Source: Sisyra terminalis (Eukaryota > Arthropoda > Insecta > Neuroptera > Sisyridae). Taken from it: a stretch of 64,000 bases of DNA. The stretch is from the NCBI GenBank assembly GCA_958496175.1, contig OY292274.1:57298630-57362629 (forward strand), in the 5' to 3' direction. The notes beneath the pieces were generated by a model that saw only the letters and a list, made by a program, of their open reading frames with translations, had not been told where the DNA came from and did no database searches. The position numbers and the translations under genes were made by a program. Positions 46,215-57,664 of the stretch are shown here, in pieces; positions within the stretch are counted from its first letter, which is position 1; each line of letters starts with the position of its first letter.

Positions 46215-48101
46215 GTCTAGACTAATGGTGAATCAACCATTTCATATGAAACCATATGACTATATCATTCATTGATACTGCTCTTTTCATAAAAAATCAA
46301 CAACTTTTGTGCTTTATAACCGAAGCTTTAACCGGAATATGTATATAAATATACCCACAGAAAAATAATAATTTCAGGTACATGAATATTAATTACATAC
46401 AGTTTTCCCTATCATTTTTAAAAATATTCCAATCAGGAATGTATTGTATTCGATTTATTAGATTTGGCAAATTCATAATTCATTTGCATTTTTTACAAAG
46501 CTCATTTTATTGTTACACCTGATTGTAATAATATTCTCAGTTAATTATTGCATATACCTTCAATCTTAATAAAAATTTTTTTTCTTATTAAACAAACTTC
46601 ATTTCTTATTCTACTTAATTACAAATCAATTCCTTCAATTGTAATGCATGTATCAATAGGCCTCGAATGACGTCAGAGCATCAAACGTCGCATCTTACGT
46701 ATACATATTCTTATCTACATGTGGCATGGTTTTGGGAGGAGCTTTGTAAAATTTCAAAAATTTCAATAATCAAAACAAATGAACATTTTTAAATCTCGCA
46801 ATCCTATTGGCTAATTGTTTCTTGTATTGAATATAGAGTGAATGCTATCATCTTTCAGTACATTGCTTAAGCCTTTTACCGTTCTTTTCGTATTTATCAG
46901 GCATTGAATTAACAAAGCCTATTAAGCTTATTGATAGTTGTGGAAAAATACTTTTCAATAATATTTGTAATAATATGCAGAAAAACAATTTGAAATGATT
47001 ACTTGTAAGTCTCAAAATAATTTTCTTCTTTTTTTTGGTATGTACATAATTTATCATTTTTTGAATTCATAAATTATGTAGTTGTTTACTTTATTTTTAA
47101 AGGCATAACTATCCCCTAAATCATATTAAAACGTAAGATCAATCGGCTTAGTAAATTTCTGAAATTTTTTTCACTTTTTTTCCATAAAAACTACTTGAAA
47201 AAAATATCTGAAACTTACATGATCTTAGTATTTAAACATCTTGCCGAAGTATCATTAAAATATTTTTCCAGGGCTGATCTTTCCATGCTTATAGCGCCCC
47301 AAACTATTTACGATATATATGATCCTTTTCGTACTTGCTACAAATCCAAAGCTTTTGATTTATAAATTTATTTGGAGAAAAAGTCATAAAAAAGTTCAAC
47401 AATACATCGTTTCTGGGTTGGTGGGTTACTAATTCCTTATTTAACTATTCTAGAATAACAAATCAGTAAAATATAAAGTATAATCAAAGGTTTAACGTCC
47501 AATTAAGGTTTTTATAATAATTTCGCAAAGGTTAACAAAAAAAAATCTTAAGAGAAGTTTTTTATTGATCAAACTTAATTTCTTAATCACAATATTATGT
47601 TAAGGTATCTGTGGTTAAAGAAAGTAAGCCTCGGTACCCCTCGAATACTCAATTTCAAGCTCTTTTGCTTTGTATCCGAATAGCGATTCGGTAAAACTGT
47701 AAGCTGATTTGGTTTTAAACACAATAGAAGAAAAGATAGAATATAAAATTAAGAATTAAACTTTGAATGTAACCATTAGCAAAATAAGGGCCTCCTTTAA
47801 CCAATTGGAGGTTCTCGGCGCATTAGAAGAATGGGGTTCCTATGACTTCGACTAAGAACTATTTTATTAAAACTGGTATAAAGAGTAAATAAATCAAAAT
47901 TCTTAATTTATTCAAGCGTTATTTTTATTTCTTTACTGGCACATTAAATGAATAGATAATTGCCTTGCAAAAGCCAAAAAAAAAGTTTTATAAGCACTTA
48001 TCAATAATTATTGTTTGATTTTCCCAACATATTTATGTAGTTATCTATAATGAAAATCGATAATTAGCTAAGAATCTTACAAGAACTAGAGTTTCGGGAC
48101 T
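46215..48101. other. Anonymous A+T-rich DNA
   Basis: No gene supportable. A perfect cAMP-response-type octamer TGACGTCA lies at 46668-46675, followed within 30 bases by AACGTCGC and TTACGTA; isolated octamers like this can arise by chance. The repeat partner of 4.25 kb occupies 47090-47310. Confidence 0.5.
47090..47310. repeat. Dispersed repeat, copy 2 (partner at 4.25 kb)
   Basis: Shares with 4250-4460, in order and orientation, TATCCCCTAAAT/TACCCTTAAATA, GATCAATCGG-TTAGTAA, GATCTTAGTATTT, AGTATCATT and a TTTCC-GGG block. Old divergence. Class unknown. Confidence 0.5.
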
Positions 48102-48126
48102 CTGGGCACTTATCTAGAGTGCCCAG
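48102..48126. other. Perfect 9-bp hairpin
   Basis: CTGGGCACT (48102-48110) and AGTGCCCAG (48118-48126) form a perfect stem with a 7-base loop in A+T-rich surroundings. The flanking GGGAAAAAGGGGCC suggests transposon debris, but no element boundaries are visible. Confidence 0.5.
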
Positions 48127-51100
48127 TGGGAAAAAGGGGCCTGCTGATAATTTATGCTGTGAACGTTTAAAAAAATAATTTGATTGTAGATTTTATTGTT
48201 TAAACACCCTACTTTGTATTTAGCAGTTCAAAATCTTATTTTGTTAAGATTTTAATTCAATAGAATATTCGTCACATTTATAACTATAGTTGCCCTACAA
48301 AATTAGCTATAAGTTCATATAAGAAGAGTTAAACTATTGTTGGAAAATCAGGTTTTTTCGGATGTTTATTGAAAGTCGGATTGAAATGCACTTCCTATTT
48401 AATGAATAATCTTATTACTTCTCCGTTTTCCTAGGATTTTTTATAGATTATAATTCAAACGCGTATTTGAAATTATTTAATTTTTAATAACCATATACCC
48501 TTATTATACATTTAGTAAAAAAAAACTGTCTAAATCATTTTTCAAATCACCATTTTAAAATGAGAATGACTCGTTTGAAATCACCACTGTATAACAAAGA
48601 AAAGATTTGGTGGGTGCCGATAACAATAAGTGCTTTGTTTTCATTGCTGCAGGATGTAACGATTTATATGGCAATAATTTCAAAAGACATTTTAAGAGAA
48701 ATGTTTACAGGATATTTAATATTTTACCCTCAAACGTTGAAGTGACTTTAAGTTATAACCCAATCTTGTCACTTTCAATTTTATGCTTTAATGAAAGTTA
48801 CATACAATTCAACACTGCATATAGCTGGAATATTGCATAATTTTTATATTTTTCCAAATCGATTATTTGCGAAATAAAACATTCATAACTTATTAACTCT
48901 AATGAATGGAATGATAAATGCATTCAATTTAAATGTTTTTAAAAAAAAATATAAATTATTTTTTCAGTGTTTTATATTTTAATATGGAGCTGCTTATCAC
49001 ACCACGGACGAAATATACAATGTTGAATGTAAAATTGCAAAATCCCACATCATATTAATTGAACCTGACAATGTAGTGGCCTGGTATTTTTCACTCGAAA
49101 CAAAAAATAAAAACCTTCATTATTTTTTTTAAATTTCTTTTAGCAAAATAAAACTGAAATTACAATTTGCAGTGCTCGTTTTTAAGGGTGAAATATGACC
49201 TATTTTTATACTAATCTTTGTACTTTTGAATATTTATAATAACAGTCAAAGTTTTACTGTAAGTACAGGCTTTTTACAAATCTTTATAAATTGAAAGAAT
49301 CACCCAAATATTTGTATCATTATTCTAATATTATAAATTCTTTATTTTAGTTTCTGAAATTTTTGATCAAAGTCAAAAATAAAGTACCATTACCACGTAG
49401 TTGTACATTGTATAAGTATACATTTGTTAGTAAATACCTTCTACAGAAATATGTCGACAAAAAATTAGGGTAATAGGTCTTTATTAAGTTTGGACTTACA
49501 GAACCCTCTTCGTAAGGGCGATTAAAAACCTCACTTGATGCAGAGCCTCATAATTCTTAATTTTCTGTAGTAGCTATGCGGAATGATTAATGCCTTTATT
49601 AAAGAATAAAAAAATGATGTATCTTTTTTCTTTTATTATTTTTTTTCCTTTTTATAAAACCTAATCAACTTTTTTTCCAATTATAAAAAAATGAGTATAT
49701 TGGTAAACTCTCATTATAAGTTTTGAACAATTCAGTTTCATTTCACCCTTTGTAATGAACCATTTTTAATATTTTAATTTCCTCTTTCTAGTAAAGAGGG
49801 TTATTGCCCTGTGTTTGTGTCATATAAGTCGACATGCCAATTTTTTGTTCACTTATTTTATATTTAAAATGGAACGAAATTAAACTTGTGTATATCTTTA
49901 TATTTCTTTGAAGTTCTTTTTTTTTTATAGCGAATCATATTTATTGGAAGTGTATTATGTAGCACAAATATATTTCGAAATTAATGATCCTTCTAGATTA
50001 GCTACAGTTCAGGCATATAAGCAGTTTAGGAGAAATATTAATAATTTTTATTACAAAAGAGTTTTTCAATTTAATGTGAAAGACAGCTGGAAACATTACA
50101 TTCATCCAAACTGCATTAAATCCCTTGAGTTGCATTACTTTTATTGCAACATTTTAGCCTGGTCGATAGAAAGACTCTTGCCATCTCATTCACTAACATT
50201 GGTATACTGGCGAACTATTATATTGGTTAAATTAATTGGTTCTTAGTTGTAGGGGCTTCGACATGGGGCGCCTTGTTTCCCGTTTCCCCGTTGCGGCCAC
50301 CCCAAAAGCTCACAATGGTCCCTCGTTAACGATAAATTATAAATAAATTAATGTGTTTCAAGTAGCTTTAAAAATGGACAAAGGTAATTTTAATTTTTTT
50401 CCCAGTATTTTAATACACGTCGCTAAGTACTAACGGTTTTTGTTACATAATGAACCAAACATTTCGATCAAAAAATACCAAACAAAAACTGCGTAAACCT
50501 CAACGATTGATTTTATCAGTGAATTTCTACGAATAATTACCATATTGGGGAACCCAAAAAACCTTTCACATCGAAATTAGTTTGAGAGTAGCGAACAAAA
50601 AATAACACTTTTTTCTTCAACTTTTACATTATCGCTTTTTTAGGTAATCTGATTCGATCATGAATTATTCATCAATCATCGCATTATTGTCATAACTCAT
50701 AGTTATAGGTCTAACAAAATTCTAACCAGAAGTAAAAATACAATTACCAAATCGAACTCGATTTTAAATTCCCCGAAACTTCACAATTAAATGTTTTGTA
50801 AAGAATATCAACCAAAGTGTATATAGTTTGATATTCTAAGAGTTTCTGTACGGTGACTACAGCACATAATAGTTTTGTGACTCGAAAAGAAATTTCGCGA
50901 GTTTGGAATATTTACTGTGACAAGTAGGGAACGTGATTGTGAATAATTCATTGAGTTGACAATCTCCATAATATACTCTCTTATGAATTCGAAAATTTAT
51001 TCAACATAAAATTTTTAAATTATTGTTGCAAAACAGACCGCACTAATAATCAATAATCTAATGACAATAACAAATGGAATTGACTAACTCCACCATAATT

Positions 51101-53398
51101 TAAAATAATAAACCACGTCTTTTCCAAACTGATATATTATCAAGATTTGTTTTTTTTTATTATTATTATTATTTTGAAAGCAAGATATTTATGACTGTAA
51201 ATTTCTAGGTAATAATTTCTTTAGCTATGACTAGTATTACTGATATGTAATAAAATCATAATGGTTCAATTCTCTATATAATTTTAATACTAATGAAAGA
51301 TAATATATACAAATATGTCGTTTCCAATATTACGTCTGTACAGTTTGGAAGTTTTCAAATAATTCCGTCTATTATTAGTTCAAGAAGGAGAAACTGTCGA
51401 AATTATAATTTAACTCTCTAATATTTTAAGTAAATGTTTCAAGTGTATAACTTATATTACTAAGATAATAAATTATTAAAACAAATATTACGTTTGAGTT
51501 CTCATATTTATAGGATCGCTAATTCTACAAAGGATATCAGCCATATTATGTATGTCACTTAGGAATTACTAGGCATATGCCAATATGTATAAGTCGTAAT
51601 AAGTACTAATTATTATCTTTCAAGTTCTAAGAAATTTTTAATTATTTAGACATAAAGAAGCTTGAAACTTTATCAAGTTTGTAAGGTCTCACATATTTAA
51701 TAAGCTGTATGATGTAATTGAAACTATTTTTAGAACTGTTGCCGTCTTAAAAGTTCAGAATATTTATTCTACGTAACATATACTTTTACCGATAGGTGCT
51801 TCAAAAAGTATGAAAATCATTTCCTTTTTTTTTCATTGAACAAACATTCAAAAAAAATATACTGAATGATTGATTATTTCTATAAACTTTTGTCAGAATA
51901 ATAATAAGTATATCATTTGAAATAAGAGTGCCTCCTTTTATGGCGTTTTTCTTTTAGACATAAGCAAAGCGATTTATAATTGAATAAATAGGTCATTTCA
52001 AAATAATTTTTGTTGCTAATGAAATAACGTTGCAGATTATTTATCAGTTGATCTAAAATTGCTATTTACTATAAAAAAATATACTTTTGTACAAAAAATT
52101 AAACTTGTAATGCCTTTTCTAAATTTCAATCATACCAAGATTTCATTAAGGGCTTATTATAATTAAATTCGTTTGTGACATTGAAAATTCAAACATTTGG
52201 AACAGTATCCTATTATTAACAAATTTGCAATCCAAAAATACAATTCTATTTGCTTTTCTAGTAAAATCTGGAAAAATTAAAAGTACTACTTTCATTATAA
52301 GTAATGAATAGTATAGTGGAATTGGTTTTCAATTATCAACTGCAAATAACGTATTCTTTTGATTTGTACTAGACAAACAGAAAAAAATAGCAAAAAAAAA
52401 TAGTTAATAGTGAACATTTAATTATTACAAGAGAAATTAGTAAAGTAGATATTAATCAGAATGAAAATAGTTAAATGGAAAAATTGAAAATCAAAGGAAT
52501 TTAATTCACAAAAGAGTCCCCTCAAATCAATATGAAGAACAAAGAACTAAAAAACCGGATCCGATTCCAAATTTCGGAAAGGCACAAGACATCATCATTG
52601 AGGGTGGAAAAGTGGACAATCAATCAGTGAAATTGAAAAGCGTTGTACTATAATCCTTTGGGAACAATAATAAAACACAAAGAAAAAGCTCCTGATTGGG
52701 AATTACAATTGATTATCTAGAAACAACTGGCTTCAGAATCCAAATAAGAACATCTTGAAAGCTTTAAATACTGTGTTAACAAAAAAAAAATTAATTGACT
52801 TGTAATGTAGAAGACTTTAGAAGAACCAGCGCAAAAGCAACGACCATTAATATGCCAAAGAAAAGATATTCGGAAAGGTCACACTTTTGGTGAAAAATCT
52901 CATATTGGATGATGAGGAAGACTATGAAGCATGGTAAAAAGAGGAAAAACAAGCCTAACTTACAAGAGCTCAGTTGAGACTAACACCACTGGAAAAATAA
53001 GTTCAACCACCCGGGAAACAAAACAACTAAATAAACTATCAAGAAAAAAAATAAGAACAAAAATTCTAATTTCTAGTAATTTTCAGGTTTTCGTAAATAG
53101 TAATTTTCTAAATTTGAATAATACAATCAGTAATGCGGTAATACCACAAATGTTAGGCAATCTTAACATTGTCGAAGACATTACCTATTACACATATATA
53201 TTGAAATTCCAAATTTTAATTGATTTTGTTTGAACTCATTCATAGTTTTTTATATTAAAATTCATGCATTTAAGTTATGGAATACTAAGATAGTTATTAG
53301 GAGTAACAATTTAGCAAGATTGGAACAGATAAACTTTTGTTGAGTGTAACAAAATAGAATTCTATATTTAATACTACTTTCGGCCCCTTGAACTATAA
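48127..53398. other. Anonymous DNA with one G+C-rich island and one unresolved block
   Basis: No gene supportable. The 112-codon frame at 49908-50246 has no recognised family. A sharply G+C-rich block lies at 50245-50335 (GGGGCTTCGACATGGGGCG, TTGCGGCCACCCC). An (ATT)n run lies at about 51153-51173. Bases 52500-53060 are purine-rich and somewhat protein-like in places (for example RHKEKAPDWELQ) but full of stops; possibly an old transposon open frame that I cannot identify. Confidence 0.4.
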
Positions 53399-54384
53399 TC
53401 TATTATTATAAAGAGGAAAGATTTGATTGTTTGTTTGCTTTGAATAGGCTCCGAAACTACTTGACCGATTTGAAAAATGATTTCACTGTTGGGAAGCTAC
53501 ACTATTTCTGGTTAACATAGGCTAAATTAAATTTTCAAGAAAGTTAGGGATTCATACTAAAACTCCAATAATGTACCCAAGGTCTGAAAAAATTACCAAA
53601 AAACATTCTTTTATCGCGTGCGCTTATTTTTGCAGAACATATTATTATCTACAAAAAATAGAGCGACAGCATATGTCTAACTATTACAGTTATGTCACAA
53701 TAAGTGTTTTTTCATTTAAAAAAAATATATATAAATGCCACCGTTATAAAAGCTCTTTTATTTATACTTTGGGATTGATTATAGGTTCATAGCGCATTCG
53801 CTTATGTATCTGACATTCTTATGCTCACAATAAAAGAGACGTGGGTTCCAATCTTACATGAGACTTTGTTTTTACAAAATTGTTTTTGGAAAAGGTTCAT
53901 TCGGGAATCGAAACAATGAGATGGGATTCCAACTAATATTCAAAAATCTAGACTCTTAACTTCTGTTATTTTGACGCAAGTATTTTGATAACTATCGACT
54001 TTTTTTAGTCATAATTTAGACCGACTTTATTGGACTTGACGATATTTTTTATTTATGTATAGATACTAATTGATTTATGGATTATTTGGTTCACGGTAGG
54101 TATGCCTACCGACGGTATACGCAATTGAAGATACTCTTCTTAAATATTTATAAATACTTTTTGAAAATTAATTGATCATTATATACAACTATTTTATTTT
54201 AAGTAATAGTTTATTAAATGTATATTTTTAAAGTTGACAAAATAACGTTTTAAAATATGATTATGTTTTTCGTAAAACAAATAAGAAAAATAAAAATTTT
54301 CACATACCACTAGAAATAGCAATTCTAAAAGGAAAATATAATCTACACCTACGTTACGCAGATGAAGTTGCGGGGATCAGCTAG
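53399..54384 (+). mobile_element. Non-autonomous Helitron, copy B
   Basis: Starts TCTATTATTATAAAGAGG at 53399 after an A and ends GGGGATCAGCTAG at 54384 before a T, with the CGCA...TGCG hairpin just upstream of the end. It shares most of its length with copy A (22.93 kb) and, in its 3' half, with the element at 61.65-62.12 kb. Unlike copy A it contains a tRNA-like block (53790-53856). The 73-codon frame within it is not a helicase piece. Length is 986 bp. Confidence 0.8.
53790..53856 (+). promoter_or_regulatory. Decayed tRNA-like pol III promoter boxes in Helitron B
   Basis: TAGCGCATTCG (53790-53800) resembles a tRNA A box with two mismatches, and GGTTCCAATCT (53844-53854) a B box with two mismatches, at tRNA-like spacing. 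The same arrangement is better preserved at 60480-60544. It looks like a tRNA-derived SINE segment captured by the Helitron lineage. Probably not a functional tRNA. Confidence 0.5.
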
Positions 54385-56914
54385 TCTTGGATAAACACCT
54401 CTTCCTTTGTTCTTCTTTCCTCTCGGTTTTGGGCAGCTTGTGTCATATATCTAATAAACGTTTAAAATCATTCTCCTATTAATTATGTAAAATTACTAAA
54501 AAACTACTAAAAGTCTACAATTAGATAAAAAAAATGCTAATTTTCATTAATTGCTGAAGTTCTTTGAAACCATTCAAAGTTTTTAGCCCAAGCTATTATT
54601 TACTTTACTTTTAGATTTCTGTAAGACGATTGCAATATTGTAAGGGATGTGCTTCCCATTAGAAACCATGTTCTCCACTCACGCAATCGAGCGGATTTAA
54701 AACTTAACGATTGCCGACAGGGTTGCGAGTAGAAAATGCAACGATATACTGAAGATCATAAATTAATTACAACTAGAAATTCCATGGTGAATTTCAAACG
54801 GGTTGTGGAAGGAGGCACTTTAAAAACATTCTAAATATCATACTTCCATGAAATACGTTTCTATTACATGTACCATGCTATAATAGTATTTATTACCAGA
54901 CACTAAAAACTGAGAAAAGAAATGTTAAAATTGAAATGTTTATGATGAAGCAAGCCCAAAAGCAATTATCTATGTCTATACTTTTGTGTGTGCAGGTGAA
55001 AATTGGTCGAAATAAAATAAATAGAGAAGTCCAAGAAACAATAAACGAAATAGTAAATGGGGTACCTCGTCCAGCTCGTTGTACCGTAAAATTCATTTTA
55101 CTTATCTCAATTTAGTTCAAGGTAATGATCATAAAATGCATATTGTGGGTCGTGTATAATTTGATTAACACGATTCTTAATTACTAACATGTCGCTTTAT
55201 TTTTTTTTCTTCTCTACGATTTCTGATATCCTTCTCCGTTATTTCCTTCTACGTTTCCTGCAAGAAATTGTTGGATGTTTTACTGAGGGAATACGGTTTG
55301 TTTGTTTTGTTATTATTTTTAAAAGGAAACATCTTCAAACATATTAAATTACTTGTTATTGCATTCAAATTTAACTCAAAGTCGTCAGTGTAATTAAAAC
55401 ATTCTTTATTATTTTCGTTCGTCGTTCGTCGAGCGAAGCTTGCATATTAATAAAATAACGTATCTATAAAATGTAAATTTTCATTAAAGCTCAATTTAAT
55501 TTTAAAAATTTACCTGAGTAAATACTCACGTTCAATTCGTTTTGTGTTTATTCCATACAGAACTCGGATCTGAAGAATTTAAATTACTAAAACTTTGAAG
55601 TATTACGTTACACTAACTCCATTTCATTTTTCAAATAAAGTTTAAATTACATTCTTCAGACATCTGTTGTTTTCTTCTTTTTCATATATTTATTTTTTTT
55701 CGTCTTTCATTTCCATTTGAACATTTATCAAAATAGAAACGTATTAAATCACATTTGGGAACTGTTAACATTTGTAAAAAATCCGATCTGTTATCGGACG
55801 AATGAAATTATTGCGGAAAACTTTCAAATGGGAACACACAAAACTGTATATAATGTAGATAAATATACATACATAGATCGACGAAAAATTCAGATAATAT
55901 ATGTTACATTTTTCCCCAATTTTATGTCTATTTTATTACTTTCAGTTTTATTTGCGCAGCGAATAGACCAAATATATAGAATATTTCATTATTTTCATCT
56001 TACTTTTTATAGTCGGACTATTCATCTTTTCGTTGATGTAAATAATTTTATTGGATTTAAAAGAAAAATATAACGAAGCGAATTAAAAGATTTGTTTTAT
56101 TTCTAAATTTATAATATTTATTCACGCTTATGTACGTTCCTATTTTTTCCAATGAGACTCTATGTATTATGATGGAGTACATAAAAAATAACTGCATCAT
56201 TCCGTTTTAAACCAACACAAGTCTGAACAATGTTACACAATTTGAATATTAAAATAAATTCAGAGAAGAGGGTGATTTTATAGCTCCAAACATCAAACTG
56301 GGTATATGTAGTTGTTGTTAATCTTAAATCTTATTTTATGGTGTGTAGCAACATCGTCGCTGTGTTTTCTATTAAATTATCAATTATACTTTCGAATATA
56401 TTTTTCATTTTACTAATGAAATTTTAACATAAATTCTTAGTTCCAGTAAAAAATAAAAAATCAATGCAGTAATATGTAAATTAGTATGTAAAATAGATAA
56501 ACATGTTTTGCTCTTATATTTATTATTAGGAGTATCAGATATCTATAATTTTGCTCTAACTCAATGCATGTAACTATATATTACAAGAACAGTTAAGTTT
56601 AAAATCATTTTTGGCTTAAATACAGCATCATGTATTTAATATAATAGTAAGTAAATACCAGCAATTAGTTTAGCTTTTTATGGATCATTTTTTTTTCTTC
56701 AATTTACTTAGTTCAATTAATGAGATATTATTTTAAATTGCATTTCCTGAAAGTATCAAAATGATACTCAATATATCCAAAAAATTATAGACATTTATAA
56801 AAAAAAAATAAGAGAAAAGCATAAGTATTGAAAAGAAATTATCGCAGTTTCAGCAGCTCCATTTTTGCAGCTGTTTAGGGGGTTGTTTAACTCCATTTCC
56901 AGTGTATAGTAATA
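54385..56914. other. Anonymous A+T-rich DNA
   Basis: Nothing supportable. The longest frame in the window (55717-56073, 118 codons) is here. Its translation is rich in I, F, Y and N and resembles no family, as expected of chance frames in A+T-rich DNA. Confidence 0.5.
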
Positions 56915-57510
56915 AAACTTAAATGGAAATATCTCAATGGAAGAGGATACATAACAGATCAACAGTTTGGATTTAGACAATTCCTTTCTGCAATTGAACA
57001 AGTTCCCAGAGTAATAAACATGATAAAGAATGTATTAGAAAACAAAAATTACTACTTTGCAGTTTTCCTGGGTATTTCTCAGGCTATTGATATGATGTGG
57101 TATAGGGGATTGCACCAAAAACTAAGAATGAATGTAGCAAGAGACCATTGTAAAGTTATTGAATCTTATCTAAAAAAAAAGGATTTTCCAAGTCAAGCAG
57201 GGAGAGGCAGGGAGTGATTTGAAATAGATTGGAGTCGATATACTACAAAGAAGTATTCTTGGATCTCTGTTATATTTCGTATTCATGGCTGATCTTCCAA
57301 CTATCGACGGAGTTATCACGGCTACATACGCTGACGACACTACCAATAAACCAATTTAAAACCAATTTAGACCTACGGAGTGGAACTTTAGGGCATAGCA
57401 TTCAACTCAAATGTGGAAATAATTCAAAGACTCCAATCCAAGGTTCTGCGGATAATAATTGGTGTACCATGGTACATAAATATTATGGGAATCTATAACG
57501 ACCTACAAAC
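56915..57510 (+). pseudogene. Jockey-type LINE reverse transcriptase pseudogene
   Basis: Three frame segments of one protein. (1) About 56933-57214 reads YITDQQFGFR, then AIEQVPRVINMI, then FAVFLGISQAIDMMWYRGL: the Jockey reverse transcriptase fingers/palm (pattern IPDHQFGFR...TIEQ...AVFLDISQAFDKVWH). The catalytic aspartate of FLDI is glycine here (57071-57073). (2) 57228-57345 reads RSILGSLLYFVFMADLPT and then TYADDT, with the YADD active-site motif at 57327-57338. (3) 57374-57508 reads YGVEL, stop, GIAFNSNVEIIQRLQSKVLR and then PWYINIMGIYNDLQ, the region after the thumb. Frameshifts, an internal deletion between (2) and (3) and stops make it non-functional. Confidence 0.85.
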
Positions 57511-57533
57511 TACTTGGAACATATAAGCATATA

Positions 57534-57664
57534 ATGGTGTGCAAGGGTGGATTTAGAGGGGGGGCACGGGGGCACGTGCCCCCGTAGTTATTGTTGATTT
57601 TTTTGCCGTCGGCTCCTTGTGCCCCCCCCCAAGAAAAAGTCGTGGATCTGCCGTTGATGGTGTG
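57534..57664. mobile_element. 115-bp hAT-type MITE with perfect 8-bp target duplication
   Basis: ATGGTGTG occurs exactly at 57534-57541 and 57657-57664. Between them the insert starts CAAGGGTGGATTTAG and ends in the complement of CAACGGCAGATCCAC (about 9 of 15 matching). Inside, GGGGGCACGTGCCCCC near 57569-57584 is a perfect palindrome, and a second C-run lies at 57621-57630. An 8-bp duplication and CA(A/G)-type ends point to hAT. Very G+C-rich for this window. It sits 24 bases past the last recognisable Jockey codons and probably inserted into the dead LINE. Confidence 0.8.

Noticed and set aside
46668..46675. CRE octamer TGACGTCA as a promoter element
   Set aside because: A single octamer with no start site or gene nearby; could be chance.
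49908..50246. Open frame of 112 codons
   Set aside because: No recognisable domain, begins in a T-run, and has no support beyond length. Frames of this size are expected by chance in 64 kb.
53838..53856. Possible tRNA gene
   Set aside because: Only the two promoter boxes are tRNA-like. No acceptor or complete anticodon stem; it sits inside a Helitron.
55717..56073. Longest open frame (118 codons)
   Set aside because: Composition is that of random A+T-rich sequence (I, F, Y, N), with no motif, no splice context and no family resemblance.
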